Shown: positions 1 through 10,060, counted from the stretch's first letter. The stretch is 33,848 nt of DNA from Bacteroidales bacterium (GCA_024400495.1 JAKSMR010000028.1:1-33848), one strand, 5' to 3'. Numbers and translations are program-made. Notes: generated by a model not told the origin, from the letters alone.

Positions 1-2
1 CC

Positions 3-848
3 AAAACGGCACGGAATCGGGACGGAAACGGCATGTTTTTTGGACCAACTTTCAACGGCAAGGAAAAGGACTATGAATCAGGCTTCCACTACTACGGCGC
101 CCGCTACTACTGGAGCGAGACGCTCACGGGCTGGCTGAGTGTGGACCCGATGGTGGACAAGTACCCGAGTTTGAGCCCCTACAACTACTGCGCCTGGAAT
201 CCAATCAAGCGGGTGGATCCTGATGGAAGAGATGATTATGAAACTGACCGTATGGGACATATCTCAAGATGCAAAAATCAAACTAATGCAATTGAAGGTA
301 AAGATCGTTTGTTTGCAGGAGGACATCGTGGGAAATTTGATAAAGAAGGAAAACCTTTGGCGAAATTCATTGAGGCAAACGAGGGGACCTTTGAAAAAAT
401 GAGAAATTATAATAAGACGTATAAAGATACCGAAAACAAAGACGTGCCGTATAAAGCAAGTGTGATAAATTTTGATGAAGGCTCCGTTGATGCTAATTTT
501 GAAAAAGCAACTGAAGTTTTTGAATTTCTTGCCAGGAATACAGATGTAGAATGGACTTTCACAGGACATAAAGATGATAATTCTGAGTCTTATCCGGTTA
601 AAATTCGTATTTCCACTTCGCATATGAGAGACTATGATCCATATAGTTATTCTTTTGACAAGCGGATTGGCCAGTTATGCATTTTCTCATTTCATAATCA
701 CTTCAATGCGCTAGGGCCTAGCGATTCCGACAGAGAATATATGCGGCTTATCCCTAATGCGGTCTTTGGAATATACCAACCATTCTCTAACTCATATCGG
801 GGTATTGATGGCAAAAATATAGTTGGACCGAAATCAATCAAACTATGA
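3..848 (+). CDS. RHS-repeat polymorphic toxin, C-terminal part (5' truncated) with JAB/JAMM-like toxin tip
   Basis: The frame is open to the left edge, so this is the 3' end of a longer gene; the ATG at 33 is internal. Residues after it contain the RHS-associated core (YESGFHYYGARYY, then SPYNYCAWNPIKRVDPDGRD), which ends the RHS cocoon at about position 230. The following ~200 residues form a variable tip unrelated to the core. The tip contains FHNHFNALGPSDSD, an HxH-x6-SxxD arrangement one residue shorter than the JAMM zinc-peptidase motif HxH-x7-SxxD. From memory, this fits the 'JAB-like toxin 1' tips known on Bacteroidota RHS proteins, predicted zinc-dependent peptidases. The DNA turns abruptly AT-rich at the core/tip junction, as expected for exchangeable toxin modules. 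Its stop overlaps the next ATG by 4 bases, suggesting coupling to an immunity gene. RHS identity is certain; the JAB assignment is probable. Confidence 0.88.
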   Translation, partial: KTARNRDGNGMFFGPTFNGKEKDYESGFHYYGARYYWSETLTGWLSVDPMVDKYPSLSPYNYCAWNPIKRVDPDGRDDYETDRMGHISRCKNQTNAIEGKDRLFAGGHRGKFDKEGKPLAKFIEANEGTFEKMRNYNKTYKDTENKDVPYKASVINFDEGSVDANFEKATEVFEFLARNTDVEWTFTGHKDDNSESYPVKIRISTSHMRDYDPYSYSFDKRIGQLCIFSFHNHFNALGPSDSDREYMRLIPNAVFGIYQPFSNSYRGIDGKNIVGPKSIKL

Positions 849-1345
849 AAAGATTAATAATTGCAATCTTGTTGTGTTGTTGCTTTGTGGCATGCTTCTC
901 CACACGAAGGTGTATTATACCCTCGATGGCGGCTCTTGATCATCCAACAATACCCTTGTGTTCAATAAGGGAAGGGACAAGATTGGATTCGACATTGGAT
1001 TCGATATTGCAAGTTGATCAGGATGTTGATGTCCACCTATTGCTCAACGAGCCTAATGTTAATCCGGGTATGGAGATACTTGTAACAAAACATCAATGTA
1101 TTCCAAGTCGTCTTATATTTGACGCTATGTTTGTTGGATATTGTGTCTATCAAGAAAGGGATTGTTATTTATATTATTCAACCGAATTACGTATACTAAA
1201 TAGTGTTGATAGAAAACGAATACTTCCTTTGATAGAAATAGATCGTACAATACACATAGATTCTACTCCCTATTATCAAATGACAATTGATAGTTGTATC
1301 TCAAACATTTATTATTTTTCGTTTGATTCCGCTGATGACAATTAA
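845..1345 (+). CDS. Putative lipoprotein, candidate immunity protein for the RHS toxin
   Basis: A 166-aa protein starting within the RHS stop codon (ATGA overlap). The N-terminus is a lipoprotein signal: two positive residues, a hydrophobic stretch, then CFVAC, with C17 as the likely lipidated cysteine. The mature part is rich in Ile, Asp and Tyr and matches no family I recognise. Position directly behind a toxin tip, translational coupling and the same AT-rich composition are the usual marks of an immunity gene; that role is inference. A lipid anchor would place it in the envelope, implying that the toxin is neutralised in the periplasm. An alternative is an unrelated small lipoprotein that moved with the tip. 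Confidence 0.7.
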   Translation: MKRLIIAILLCCCFVACFSTRRCIIPSMAALDHPTIPLCSIREGTRLDSTLDSILQVDQDVDVHLLLNEPNVNPGMEILVTKHQCIPSRLIFDAMFVGYCVYQERDCYLYYSTELRILNSVDRKRILPLIEIDRTIHIDSTPYYQMTIDSCISNIYYFSFDSADDN

Positions 1346-1439
1346 GTGTGACAAGAAATTGTATGAATTTGAGGAATCACTTGGGACCATAATGATCTAT
1401 TTTTTGGGGGGACGGGTATCAAATATTAAAAAAAAATCG

Positions 1440-1448
1440 TATCTTTGC
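1440..1448 (+). promoter_or_regulatory. Bacteroidota -7 promoter element for comB
   Basis: TATCTTTGC matches TAnnTTTG(C), 20 bases before the comB ATG at 1469. An in-frame TTG at 1445 lies inside this element, so it cannot be the translation start. Confidence 0.75.
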
Positions 1449-1468
1449 AAATCAAAAAGTTATTGTCC

Positions 1469-2203
1469 ATGCAGGTTGAGGTAATACTTTCTCCACTTCT
1501 TTATGATGGTAGGCAACTGAAAGAGAATCATGTTGTTGTGGCTGTTGATGTGCTTCGTGCTACTACCGCTATCTGTGCCGCTTTCAAGGCGGGAGCGGAA
1601 GAGGTTGTGCCGCTCAATTCGCTGGATCCGTTGCCGGATTTCTTTCGCAAAGGGTATTCTGTCGCCGCGGAACGCAACGCCCAAAAAGTTGTTGTGGAGG
1701 GCATCCCGGCTACCTGTGGCAATTCACCTTCGGAGTATCTCTCCCAGGACCTCACGGGCCAACGGTTGGCTTACAGCACCACCAACGGGACGGTCTCCAT
1801 CCTCAAGGGCAAAGATTGCGACAAACTCTATGTGGGCTCTTTCGCCAACCTCTCGGCGCTGGCGGAGAGGCTGCGCGATGAGACGAGGATCGTCGTCCTC
1901 TGCTCGGGATGGAAAGGCGATCCTTGCATCGAGGACACGCTCTTTGCCGGCGCTTTGTGCGGGCTGCTGCAACGGCGTCTGGGGGCCGATCTGGTGAACG
2001 ACGCAGCACTCTACTCCGTCGACCTTTGGAACCTCGCCAAGGACGATCTATATGCTTTCTGCAGCAAGGCTACTCATGTGCATAGGCTGCAGAAGATGAA
2101 CTACGACAACGATGTGCGTCTGGCTTTCAGGCTTGATACCTGTCCTGTAGTCCCGACACTTATCGATAGAAACAACATCCCTACACTCGTAATAGATGAA
2201 TAG
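1469..2203 (+). CDS. comB: 2-phosphosulfolactate phosphatase family protein (ComB)
   Basis: A 244-aa protein of the ComB family (PF04029). The family's magnesium-dependent phosphatases release phosphate from 2-phosphosulfolactate; in methanogens this feeds coenzyme M synthesis. Supporting blocks are VVAVDVLRATTAI near the N-terminus, AERNAQKV followed by GNSPSEY, STTNGT, and VVLCSGWKGDPCIEDTLFAG. Bacteroidota often carry this gene without a coenzyme M pathway, so the physiological substrate is uncertain. The ATG at 1469 is chosen because an upstream TTG in frame lies inside the promoter. The 3' end overlaps the next gene by 8 bases, so the two are probably co-translated. Confidence 0.85.
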   Translation: MQVEVILSPLLYDGRQLKENHVVVAVDVLRATTAICAAFKAGAEEVVPLNSLDPLPDFFRKGYSVAAERNAQKVVVEGIPATCGNSPSEYLSQDLTGQRLAYSTTNGTVSILKGKDCDKLYVGSFANLSALAERLRDETRIVVLCSGWKGDPCIEDTLFAGALCGLLQRRLGADLVNDAALYSVDLWNLAKDDLYAFCSKATHVHRLQKMNYDNDVRLAFRLDTCPVVPTLIDRNNIPTLVIDE

Positions 2204-2930
2204 AATTATTGCAACAATCATAGCAGTCCTCCTGCTCGCGCCCCTTTCGCGGGCCCAGGATTCGGTAAGCTGCCGCGGCACTATCGGATGGGGCTGGGCT
2301 GGAACAACGGTGGCGTTGATGGCTGCCGGAACGTCAACACATTATGTCGGGGCATGGGAGGACTTCAACCCCAATGTCCGTGAGGGTATGCAGACATGGC
2401 GCAACGAAGGTCCGATGAACGGCATGCGCATCCATGTCGACGACTACCTCCAGTATGGCCCTATCGCCGCCACTCTTGCCCTGAAAGCCTGTGGCGTAGA
2501 AAGCCGCGACAACTGGAAGGATCTCTGTCTTGTCTCCGTCGAGACCTATGCCGCTGTCGCCGCCGTGGTGCTGACAACAAAGGAGCTGACCCATATCCAG
2601 CGCCCCGACGGCACCTCGTACAATACCTTCCCCTCGGGCCATACCGCTACCGCTTTTGCTGGCGCCGAAGTGCTGAGGATGGAGTTTTGGGACGCTTCTC
2701 CCGCGATAGGCATCCTCGGCTATTGTGCCGCCGCCTCTACCGGCCTCATGCGCATCTACAACAACCGCCATTGGGCTGGCGACGTCCTTGCCGGCGCTGG
2801 CGTGGGAATCCTCTCCGCCCGCTTCGCCAACTGGCTGAACCCCAAGGTCGACGCCCTCTTCCAGCCCCAAGGCCGCCAGCAGGCCAGTCTCCCCGAGACG
2901 TCCTTCCTCCTGACACAATACCAAGAATAA
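2196..2930 (+). CDS. PAP2-family phosphatase, exported
   Basis: A 244-aa protein with a signal peptide (about residues 1-20, ending LSRAQD). All three parts of the PAP2/acid-phosphatase signature are present: K129-x6-R136-P137 (KELTHIQRP), P146-SGH149, and R186-x5-H192-x3-D196 (RIYNNRHWAGD). Such enzymes use a phosphohistidine intermediate and act on lipid phosphates or soluble phosphate esters at the periplasmic face. The catalytic residues are intact. The substrate (phosphatidate, undecaprenyl pyrophosphate or lipid A phosphate) cannot be told. It overlaps comB by 8 bases, so two phosphatases of different folds share one transcript. Confidence 0.88.
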   Translation: MNRIIATIIAVLLLAPLSRAQDSVSCRGTIGWGWAGTTVALMAAGTSTHYVGAWEDFNPNVREGMQTWRNEGPMNGMRIHVDDYLQYGPIAATLALKACGVESRDNWKDLCLVSVETYAAVAAVVLTTKELTHIQRPDGTSYNTFPSGHTATAFAGAEVLRMEFWDASPAIGILGYCAAASTGLMRIYNNRHWAGDVLAGAGVGILSARFANWLNPKVDALFQPQGRQQASLPETSFLLTQYQE

Positions 2931-2991
2931 GCATCCAACAGATATAAACACCAGTCTCCGCTCCCTAACCCCCATACTCTTGACCTTCAAT

Positions 2992-3666
2992 ATGACCCCC
3001 ATCGCCCATATCCGTTCCTTTTTTCCCACCAAGTTCGGAATTCCCCGCCAGAGCAATATCGTCGAAGGACTGGAGGCTCGCATCGTCTTCGAGCCTGAGT
3101 TCCGCAACGCCGAAGCGCTCAGGGGCATAGAGTCGTACGACTACCTGTGGCTCATCTGGCAGTTCTCCGAGAACGTGCGTCAGGAGTGGTCGCCCACCGT
3201 GCGTCCGCCAAGGTTGGGAGGCAACAAACGTATGGGTGTCTTCGCCACGCGCTCTCCTTTCAGGCCTAACGCCTTGGGGCTGTCGTCGGTGAGGCTGGTG
3301 CGTGTGGACTGGCACACTCCCGAAGGCCCTCAGCTGTGCGTTGAAGGGGCCGATCTGATGGACGGAACACCCATCTTCGACATCAAGCCTTATGTGGCAT
3401 ACACCGACTCCCATCCCGACGCCCGTAGCGGCTTCGCCAACCCTCCCGAGATGGGGCTTCTGGAGGTGGCTGTCCCCGACGATCTGCTATCGTTGCTCCC
3501 CGCCGACCTCCATCGTCCTTTGCACGTCGTCCTCGCCAACGATCCTCGCCCTTCTTATCACAACGATCCGGAACGCGTCTATGTCCTCCCTTTCGATAAG
3601 TATGAGGTTGGTTTCGTGGTAGATGAGGGTAGTCTCAAGGTGGTCAGAATTGTTAAAATATTGTAA
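2992..3666 (+). CDS. trmO: tRNA (adenine(37)-N6)-methyltransferase TrmO
   Basis: A 224-aa protein of the TrmO/TsaA (YaeB) family, which uses S-adenosylmethionine to methylate t6A at position 37 of threonine tRNAs. The N-terminal PIAHIRSFFPTKFGIPRQ, then YDYLWLIWQF, and the family hallmark GVFATRSPFRPNALGLSSV, followed by GADLMDGTPIFDIKPYV, are all typical. An in-frame TTG exists 12 bases upstream, but the ATG at 2992 matches the usual family N-terminus. It follows the PAP2 gene by about 60 bases with no clear terminator, so read-through is possible. Confidence 0.93.
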   Translation: MTPIAHIRSFFPTKFGIPRQSNIVEGLEARIVFEPEFRNAEALRGIESYDYLWLIWQFSENVRQEWSPTVRPPRLGGNKRMGVFATRSPFRPNALGLSSVRLVRVDWHTPEGPQLCVEGADLMDGTPIFDIKPYVAYTDSHPDARSGFANPPEMGLLEVAVPDDLLSLLPADLHRPLHVVLANDPRPSYHNDPERVYVLPFDKYEVGFVVDEGSLKVVRIVKIL

Positions 3667-3719
3667 TTGTTGTTTCTCTTGCAACAAAAAGAGGTTGTTT
3701 TCAGTCTATATAATAGTAC

Positions 3720-4250
3720 ATGAAACCCGAAGAAGAACAGCTTGTAGCAGGATGTAGGAACCACAACCAGAAGGCGTGCAAGCGCCTCTATGACATGTTC
3801 GCCCCTTCTATGATGGCGGTATGTATGCGTTATATGGGCAACAGAGCGGAGGCTCAGGATGTTATGCAGGACGGTTTCATCAAGGTCTTTAACAATATTG
3901 GCAAACTTCGCACTTCCGCGGTGCTGTCGGCATGGATACGCCGCATCATGGTCAACACAGCCATCGACACCATCCGAAAGAAGGCAGACTTGGTGAGTGT
4001 GGAGGCGGTAGAGGGCGAGAAGAACCTGGGAGTTGCCGCCGACGCTTTCGACAACATCGGAGTGGAGGCGATAATGGCGGCGCTGGCTGTTCTGCCCGAT
4101 ACACAGCGCGTGATCTTCAACCTCTGCGAGATCGAAGGCTACAGCGACGCCGAAGTGGCGGCGACGCTCGGCATGAAAGAACCTTCCATACGCTCTGCCC
4201 GCTGTCGCGCCCGCCAGGCATTGCAGAAGATATTGGCAAAAAACGAATAA
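3720..4250 (+). CDS. ECF-type RNA polymerase sigma factor
   Basis: A 176-aa sigma-70-family factor with only regions 2 and 4, the ECF layout. Region 2 spans about residues 22-65 (RLYDMFAPSMMAVCMRYMG, then NRAEAQDVMQDGFIKVFNNI). Region 4 spans about residues 120-172 (LPDTQRVIFNLCEIEGYSDAEVAATLG with a helix-turn-helix before RCRARQALQKI). It redirects RNA polymerase to stress or envelope promoters. The gene starts a unit with a membrane-anchored partner 32 bases downstream, the usual sigma/anti-sigma order. No canonical -7 element was seen in the 53-base upstream gap, so it may be autoregulated through its own promoter type. Confidence 0.93.
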   Translation: MKPEEEQLVAGCRNHNQKACKRLYDMFAPSMMAVCMRYMGNRAEAQDVMQDGFIKVFNNIGKLRTSAVLSAWIRRIMVNTAIDTIRKKADLVSVEAVEGEKNLGVAADAFDNIGVEAIMAALAVLPDTQRVIFNLCEIEGYSDAEVAATLGMKEPSIRSARCRARQALQKILAKNE

Positions 4251-4282
4251 AACAAGAACACGATAAACATAAAGAATACGAT

Positions 4283-5140
4283 ATGACACTCAAGGATCGT
4301 TTTGAGAATTATGAAATGGAATCCGACGCAAAGGTCTGGGAAGGCGTGAGCCGGTCTATACGCCAGCGACGCCTCCTGCGCAACGGTTTCTATACCCTCG
4401 GAGCAACCGCCGTGGTGGCTGCCTCTGTAGCCCTCTTTGTCAGCCGTCCTGCTGCTGACACCGAGGCTGTGGTGACGGCTCAGCTTCCTGAAGCTGCTGG
4501 TCCTGCAGCTGTGGGCATCGCCGACAACACCATCTCTGCTGCTGCCGCTGTCGACAACAGGATTTCTCGAACAGATAGGAACGAAGAGCAGGTGGCTCCT
4601 TCGCTGCCTAGCGGCTCTGTGTCGGATCAGCCTGTGGCTGTCGTGGACGCCAAGCTGGCCGAGGAGGTGGCTGTGGATGCTGCCGCTCCTGTGGTCGCTG
4701 CTCCTATTGAGGAGACGGCTGTGGCGACGGATCGTTCCGAACGTGCTAAGGTCGGCAACAGCACCAACACCTCAACGGCTACTGCCACTTCTGCAAACGA
4801 GGATGTGGTTACCCCCAAGGTCTCTGCGTTGAACAAAGACTTCGTAGACTTCAAGTCCTTCCTCCCCACCGCCATCTCTCCCGACAATGGCACCAATGTG
4901 GGCGTGTTCAAGGTTGACTCCCGTGTGATGGATTACATCCAGTTCGACAACTACAAGATGTATGTCTACAACCGCGGAGGCCGCATGGTCTACCATACCA
5001 CCAGCTACACCGAAGGGTGGAACGGCGTCTTCAACGGCGTCAAGCAGCCTAAAGGCAACTATGTATATGTGATTGAATACCGCGATGCCTCTACCGGCGA
5101 GGTGAAACGTGTTCAGGGTACTTTCCTCTTGGTCCGCTAG
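4283..5140 (+). CDS. Probable anti-sigma membrane protein with T9SS type B-like C-terminal domain
   Basis: A 285-aa protein; the ATG at 4283 is chosen because the frame upstream lies wholly inside the sigma gene. Residues 1-34 are charged and probably cytoplasmic; LKDRFENYEMESDAKVWEGV resembles the short N-termini of Bacteroidota anti-sigma-like proteins. One membrane helix follows at about 35-54. Then comes a low-complexity Ala/Val/Pro/Glu stretch (about 55-185), and a C-terminal module (about 190-285) with PTAISPDNGTN, YKMYVYNRGGRMVY, YTEGWNGVFNG, PKGNYVYVIEY and a final FLLVR. That module matches the gliding-motility-associated/T9SS type B sorting domain pattern. Seen: architecture and position after the ECF gene. 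Inferred: sequestration of the sigma factor and periplasmic sensing by the CTD-like module. Confidence 0.75.
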   Translation: MTLKDRFENYEMESDAKVWEGVSRSIRQRRLLRNGFYTLGATAVVAASVALFVSRPAADTEAVVTAQLPEAAGPAAVGIADNTISAAAAVDNRISRTDRNEEQVAPSLPSGSVSDQPVAVVDAKLAEEVAVDAAAPVVAAPIEETAVATDRSERAKVGNSTNTSTATATSANEDVVTPKVSALNKDFVDFKSFLPTAISPDNGTNVGVFKVDSRVMDYIQFDNYKMYVYNRGGRMVYHTTSYTEGWNGVFNGVKQPKGNYVYVIEYRDASTGEVKRVQGTFLLVR

Positions 5141-5142
5141 CA

Positions 5143-5445
5143 ATGAAACAGGTTCGTATTACTGTCGTCCGTAAGGTGTGTCACGAAGATCTCATGGCTC
5201 AGTATGAGAATCCTATCCAGCACGCCTGCGATCTGGAGGAGGGGCAGACTTTCCTCTCCCACGATGGTGAACGCCCCGAAGGTATGTGTGAGAGCGCCTG
5301 GCTCTCGCTCCAGCCTTTCGTGATGGCGCTGGCCAATGGGGCGGAGAACTTCTACGACGGATGGATGAAGAACCCCCGGTCGGCTATGATCAGCTGCAAC
5401 GACGGCTTCCGTCCCGTGAGTTTCCTCTGCGAGACCGTGGAATAA
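5143..5445 (+). CDS. TIGR04076 family protein
   Basis: A 100-aa protein starting 2 bases after the preceding stop, so in the same operon as the sigma/anti-sigma pair. The pattern (VRITVVRKVCHEDL; C at 29; EGQTF; RPEGMCESAWLSL; FVMALANGA; WMKNPRSAMISCNDGFRPVSF) matches the small TIGR04076 family, whose function is unknown. The three scattered cysteines and the CNDGFRPV block are the conserved part. Whether it belongs functionally to the sigma unit is unknown. A hairpin terminator follows. Confidence 0.78.
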   Translation: MKQVRITVVRKVCHEDLMAQYENPIQHACDLEEGQTFLSHDGERPEGMCESAWLSLQPFVMALANGAENFYDGWMKNPRSAMISCNDGFRPVSFLCETVE

Positions 5446-5470
5446 GACTGTTTGTTATCTAAATATTAGC

Positions 5471-5505
5471 AAAGAAGGGACGATCCTGATTGGGCGTCCC
5501 TCTTT
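5471..5505. terminator. Bidirectional hairpin terminator between TIGR04076 gene and nfo
   Basis: AAAGAAGGGACG pairs with CGTCCCTCTTT with a single bulge and a 12-base loop. The A-rich left and T-rich right flanks allow termination of both converging genes. Confidence 0.75.
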
Positions 5506-5535
5506 CGTTCTTGTTAAGGCGGGCTCGTAAGGCTT

Positions 5536-6372
5536 CTAGAGGCTTCTGAGCCATGCTATCTCCTGCGCCCAGATGTCGGGCTCGGGGGTCTCGAGGATGA
5601 TAGGCATCTCGTCGAAACGGCTGTCGTGCATGAAGCGTTCGAAGAACCAGCGGCCGATAGATCCGTTGCCGAGGGTCTCGTGGCGGTCGACATGGCTCCC
5701 GACCCCTTTCTTGCTGTCGTTGAGGTGTATGGCACGCAGGTATTTGAAGCCTACCTCTCTGTCAAACTCCTCCATGGTGAAGTTGTAGCCCATCTCGTTG
5801 GTGAGGTCGTAGCCGGCGGCGAGGGTGTGGCAGGTGTCGATGCAGACGCCCACGCGGCTCTTGTCGTCGATGCCGTCGATGATGCGGCCTATCTGGCTGA
5901 ACTGCCATCCGAGGTTTGAACCTTGCCCGGCGGTATTCTCGATGACGGCAACGGCATAGGTGGTCTTGCTCAAGGCGAGGTTGATCTCCTGGGCTATCTG
6001 GTCGAGACAAGCCTCGGGGGAGATCTTGTTGACGTGCGAGCCGGGGTGGAAGTTCATCAGCTTCAGTCCCAGCTGCTCGGCGCGTACCATCTCGTCGAGG
6101 AAGGCGGCACGCGATTTCTGCAGCATCTCTTCGTCGGGAGAGCCGAGGTTGATGAGGTAGCTGTCGTGGGGCAGCACGTGCTCGGGTCTGATGCCCGAGG
6201 CGGCCAAGGCCTCCTTGAAGGCTTTGATCTCTTCGTCGGTAAGGGGCTTGCTCGTCCACGAGCGCTGGTTGCGGGTGAAGAGGGCGAAGGCGTTGGCGCC
6301 GATGGCTTCGGCGTTCTTTACTGCGTTGACGGGCCCTCCGGCGCTGCTTACATGAGCTCCGATATATTTCAT
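5536..6372 (-). CDS. nfo: Deoxyribonuclease IV (AP endonuclease IV)
   Basis: A 278-aa TIM-barrel enzyme that cuts DNA 5' of abasic sites and some oxidised bases in base-excision repair. It starts [13 protein letters not shown], the family signature. All nine trinuclear zinc ligands known from E. coli endonuclease IV fall at the same numbers here: H69, H109, E145, D179, H182, H216, D229, H231 and E261. The signatures [13 protein letters not shown] and [17 protein letters not shown] are intact. Length is usual for the family. It stands alone, convergent with the sigma operon; no -7 element was recognised upstream. Confidence 0.97.
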   Translation of the reverse strand: MKYIGAHVSSAGGPVNAVKNAEAIGANAFALFTRNQRSWTSKPLTDEEIKAFKEALAASGIRPEHVLPHDSYLINLGSPDEEMLQKSRAAFLDEMVRAEQLGLKLMNFHPGSHVNKISPEACLDQIAQEINLALSKTTYAVAVIENTAGQGSNLGWQFSQIGRIIDGIDDKSRVGVCIDTCHTLAAGYDLTNEMGYNFTMEEFDREVGFKYLRAIHLNDSKKGVGSHVDRHETLGNGSIGRWFFERFMHDSRFDEMPIILETPEPDIWAQEIAWLRSL

Positions 6373-6511
6373 GTCTGTGGGTTTTCTATGACTGGTGGCT
6401 TCTGTAAATCAGTATGATGGTTTGCGTCTGTTGGGGTGCTTCCTCGTTCCTTTTCGAGGTGTTTGGTCTCAAAAAAAAGAAACGACGACCCATTTTTTGA
6501 ACCTGACTTAA

Positions 6512-6553
6512 AAGATTTGTGGATTGGGAGGTGTTCTCCTATCCACAAATCTT
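6512..6553 (-). terminator. Terminator hairpin downstream of pepE
   Basis: A perfect 13-bp inverted repeat, AAGATTTGTGGAT / ATCCACAAATCTT, with a 16-base loop. Read on the minus strand it follows the pepE stop and ends in TTTTAAG. Confidence 0.78.
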
Positions 6554-6567
6554 CGTGAGTTCGGCTG

Positions 6568-7311
6568 TTATTGCATCAGGAACTGGATGTCGTCTTCAAG
6601 CGCATACTCCTTGGTGTTGGCGATGTTGGCTTTGAAGACTTTCATCTTGTTGGGGCGGCCGATAAGCTTCAGCTTGCCGTTCTCGAGGCTGAGGGCGGTA
6701 GCTTCGCGGATGCCGGCAACGTACATGTCGGGGTTGAGCATGATGTACTCTTTCAGACGGTCGTCGCGGGTCTCGCCACCATGCTTGGGGTCGAAGAAGT
6801 CGGTGTAGTGGGGGTTGATCTGGAAGGGGACGAGGTCCATGCAGTCGAAGCTCTCGGGGAACACGATGGGCATGTCGTTGGTGGTGCATAGGGTAGGACC
6901 GGCTACGTTGCTGCCTGCGCTCCAGCCCATGTAGGGCATGCCGTCCATGGCGCGTTCGCGGATGGCTTTCATCAGGCCTTGGCGATGGAGCTCTCTGACG
7001 AGATGGAAGGTGTTGCCGCCACCTACTGCTACGCATTCTGCGTTGATGACTGCGGCGATGGGGTTGGCCTCGTGGTGGATGCTGTAGAGCTCTACGCCGA
7101 AGGTGGCGTAAACGGCTTTGACTTTCGCCTCGTAGGCGTTGTAGGAGGCTTCCAGACCGTCTTCGGAAAGGCTTACACCTGCAAAGGGGACGAAGAGCAC
7201 GCGTTTCACGTTGTGGCGTTTGCAGAAATCTGCGATCATATCGGTGCACCAGCCAAGGTAGTTCTCTCCACGGTTGGTGGAGTTGCTGATGAGTAAAAGG
7301 TTTCTTTTCAT
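6568..7311 (-). CDS. pepE: Dipeptidase E (alpha-aspartyl dipeptidase, family S51)
   Basis: A 247-aa cytoplasmic serine peptidase that hydrolyses dipeptides with N-terminal aspartate. The nucleophile is S131 in GWSAGSN (129-135), preceded by VGGGNTFHL (96-104). Known Salmonella PepE residues are S120, D135 and H157; here S131, D146 and H168 keep exactly the same spacing (+15, +37). The N-terminus LLLISNST is also typical. It lies downstream of gyrB on the same strand, separated by 113 bases containing a 12-bp inverted repeat, so it is probably a separate unit. Confidence 0.93.
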   Translation of the reverse strand: MKRNLLLISNSTNRGENYLGWCTDMIADFCKRHNVKRVLFVPFAGVSLSEDGLEASYNAYEAKVKAVYATFGVELYSIHHEANPIAAVINAECVAVGGGNTFHLVRELHRQGLMKAIRERAMDGMPYMGWSAGSNVAGPTLCTTNDMPIVFPESFDCMDLVPFQINPHYTDFFDPKHGGETRDDRLKEYIMLNPDMYVAGIREATALSLENGKLKLIGRPNKMKVFKANIANTKEYALEDDIQFLMQ

Positions 7312-7346
7312 GGTTGAAGGTAAAAAGGGTTCTGTCGGTTAATGAA

Positions 7347-7392
7347 GGTGACTTCTAATGCTCTTTTTCTCTTTTTGTCGTTAGAAGTCACC
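7347..7392 (-). terminator. 12-bp inverted repeat after gyrB, probable terminator
   Basis: GGTGACTTCTAA and TTAGAAGTCACC form a perfect 12-bp stem around a 22-base pyrimidine-rich loop between gyrB and pepE. There is no strong U-tract on the minus strand, so it could instead be a processing or mRNA-stability hairpin. Confidence 0.55.
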
Positions 7393-7424
7393 ATTGATTT
7401 ATCGTGTTGGAAGACAGGTGTGTC

Positions 7425-9557
<2,133 letters not shown>

Positions 9558-9806
9558 TTAAGTTATCAACAAAATGTGCGTTCGCCTTGCAGAAGCCGTT
9601 TTTCGCCCCTTCCCGGCCTTTTGCCCCTTTTGTCTTTTCGCTCGCCGAAAATCGTTCGCCCCGCTACGGCCGTTTTTTGAAAGGCAAAAAATGGGGTGCG
9701 ACCGGGTTTGTTGCGAATTTGAGGGCTTGCTTGATAGTCGCGGCGCTTTGCCGGTTGACAGGCACTAGCGCCGTATTAGCGTCCTATTTGCGTCGTATCA
9801 AACCCC

Positions 9807-9903
9807 GCTTAATTCCCACTTAAATCCGACTTAATTCCCACAAAAGCCGGAATTGAGTCGGAATTGAGTCGGAATTGAGTGGGAATTGAGTGGGAATTGA
9901 GTC
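9807..9903. repeat. Inverted arrays of an 11-bp repeat
   Basis: Three units of ACTTAATTCCC type (9807-9839) face five exact-length units of GGAATTGAGTC/G (9849-9903); the arms are approximately reverse complements and the flanks (CAAACCCC / GGGTTTG) extend the palindrome. The period is 11 bp throughout. An array with the same CGGAATTG core and period lies at 18771-18814. Confidence 0.9.
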
Positions 9904-10060
9904 GGGTTTGATAGGTGTCTAATAGGGGACTGGTAGCTGCCTGCTCTAGTCTGCTCTAAGGTGTGCGACGTCCCTTGTGGAAATGGCCGGTTTCTGCTGC
10001 AGAAAAGGCGCTCTTCGCGCATGGGTGTGAAATATATTTGTATTATTATATTATTATTCG

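Noticed and set aside
1287-1484. A 65-aa ORF overlapping the immunity candidate and the comB promoter
   Set aside because: It overlaps both features and lacks any supporting motif.
3932-4282. N-terminal extension of the anti-sigma-like protein by 117 codons
   Set aside because: It lies entirely inside the sigma-factor gene in another frame; the ATG at 4283 gives a sensible N-terminus.
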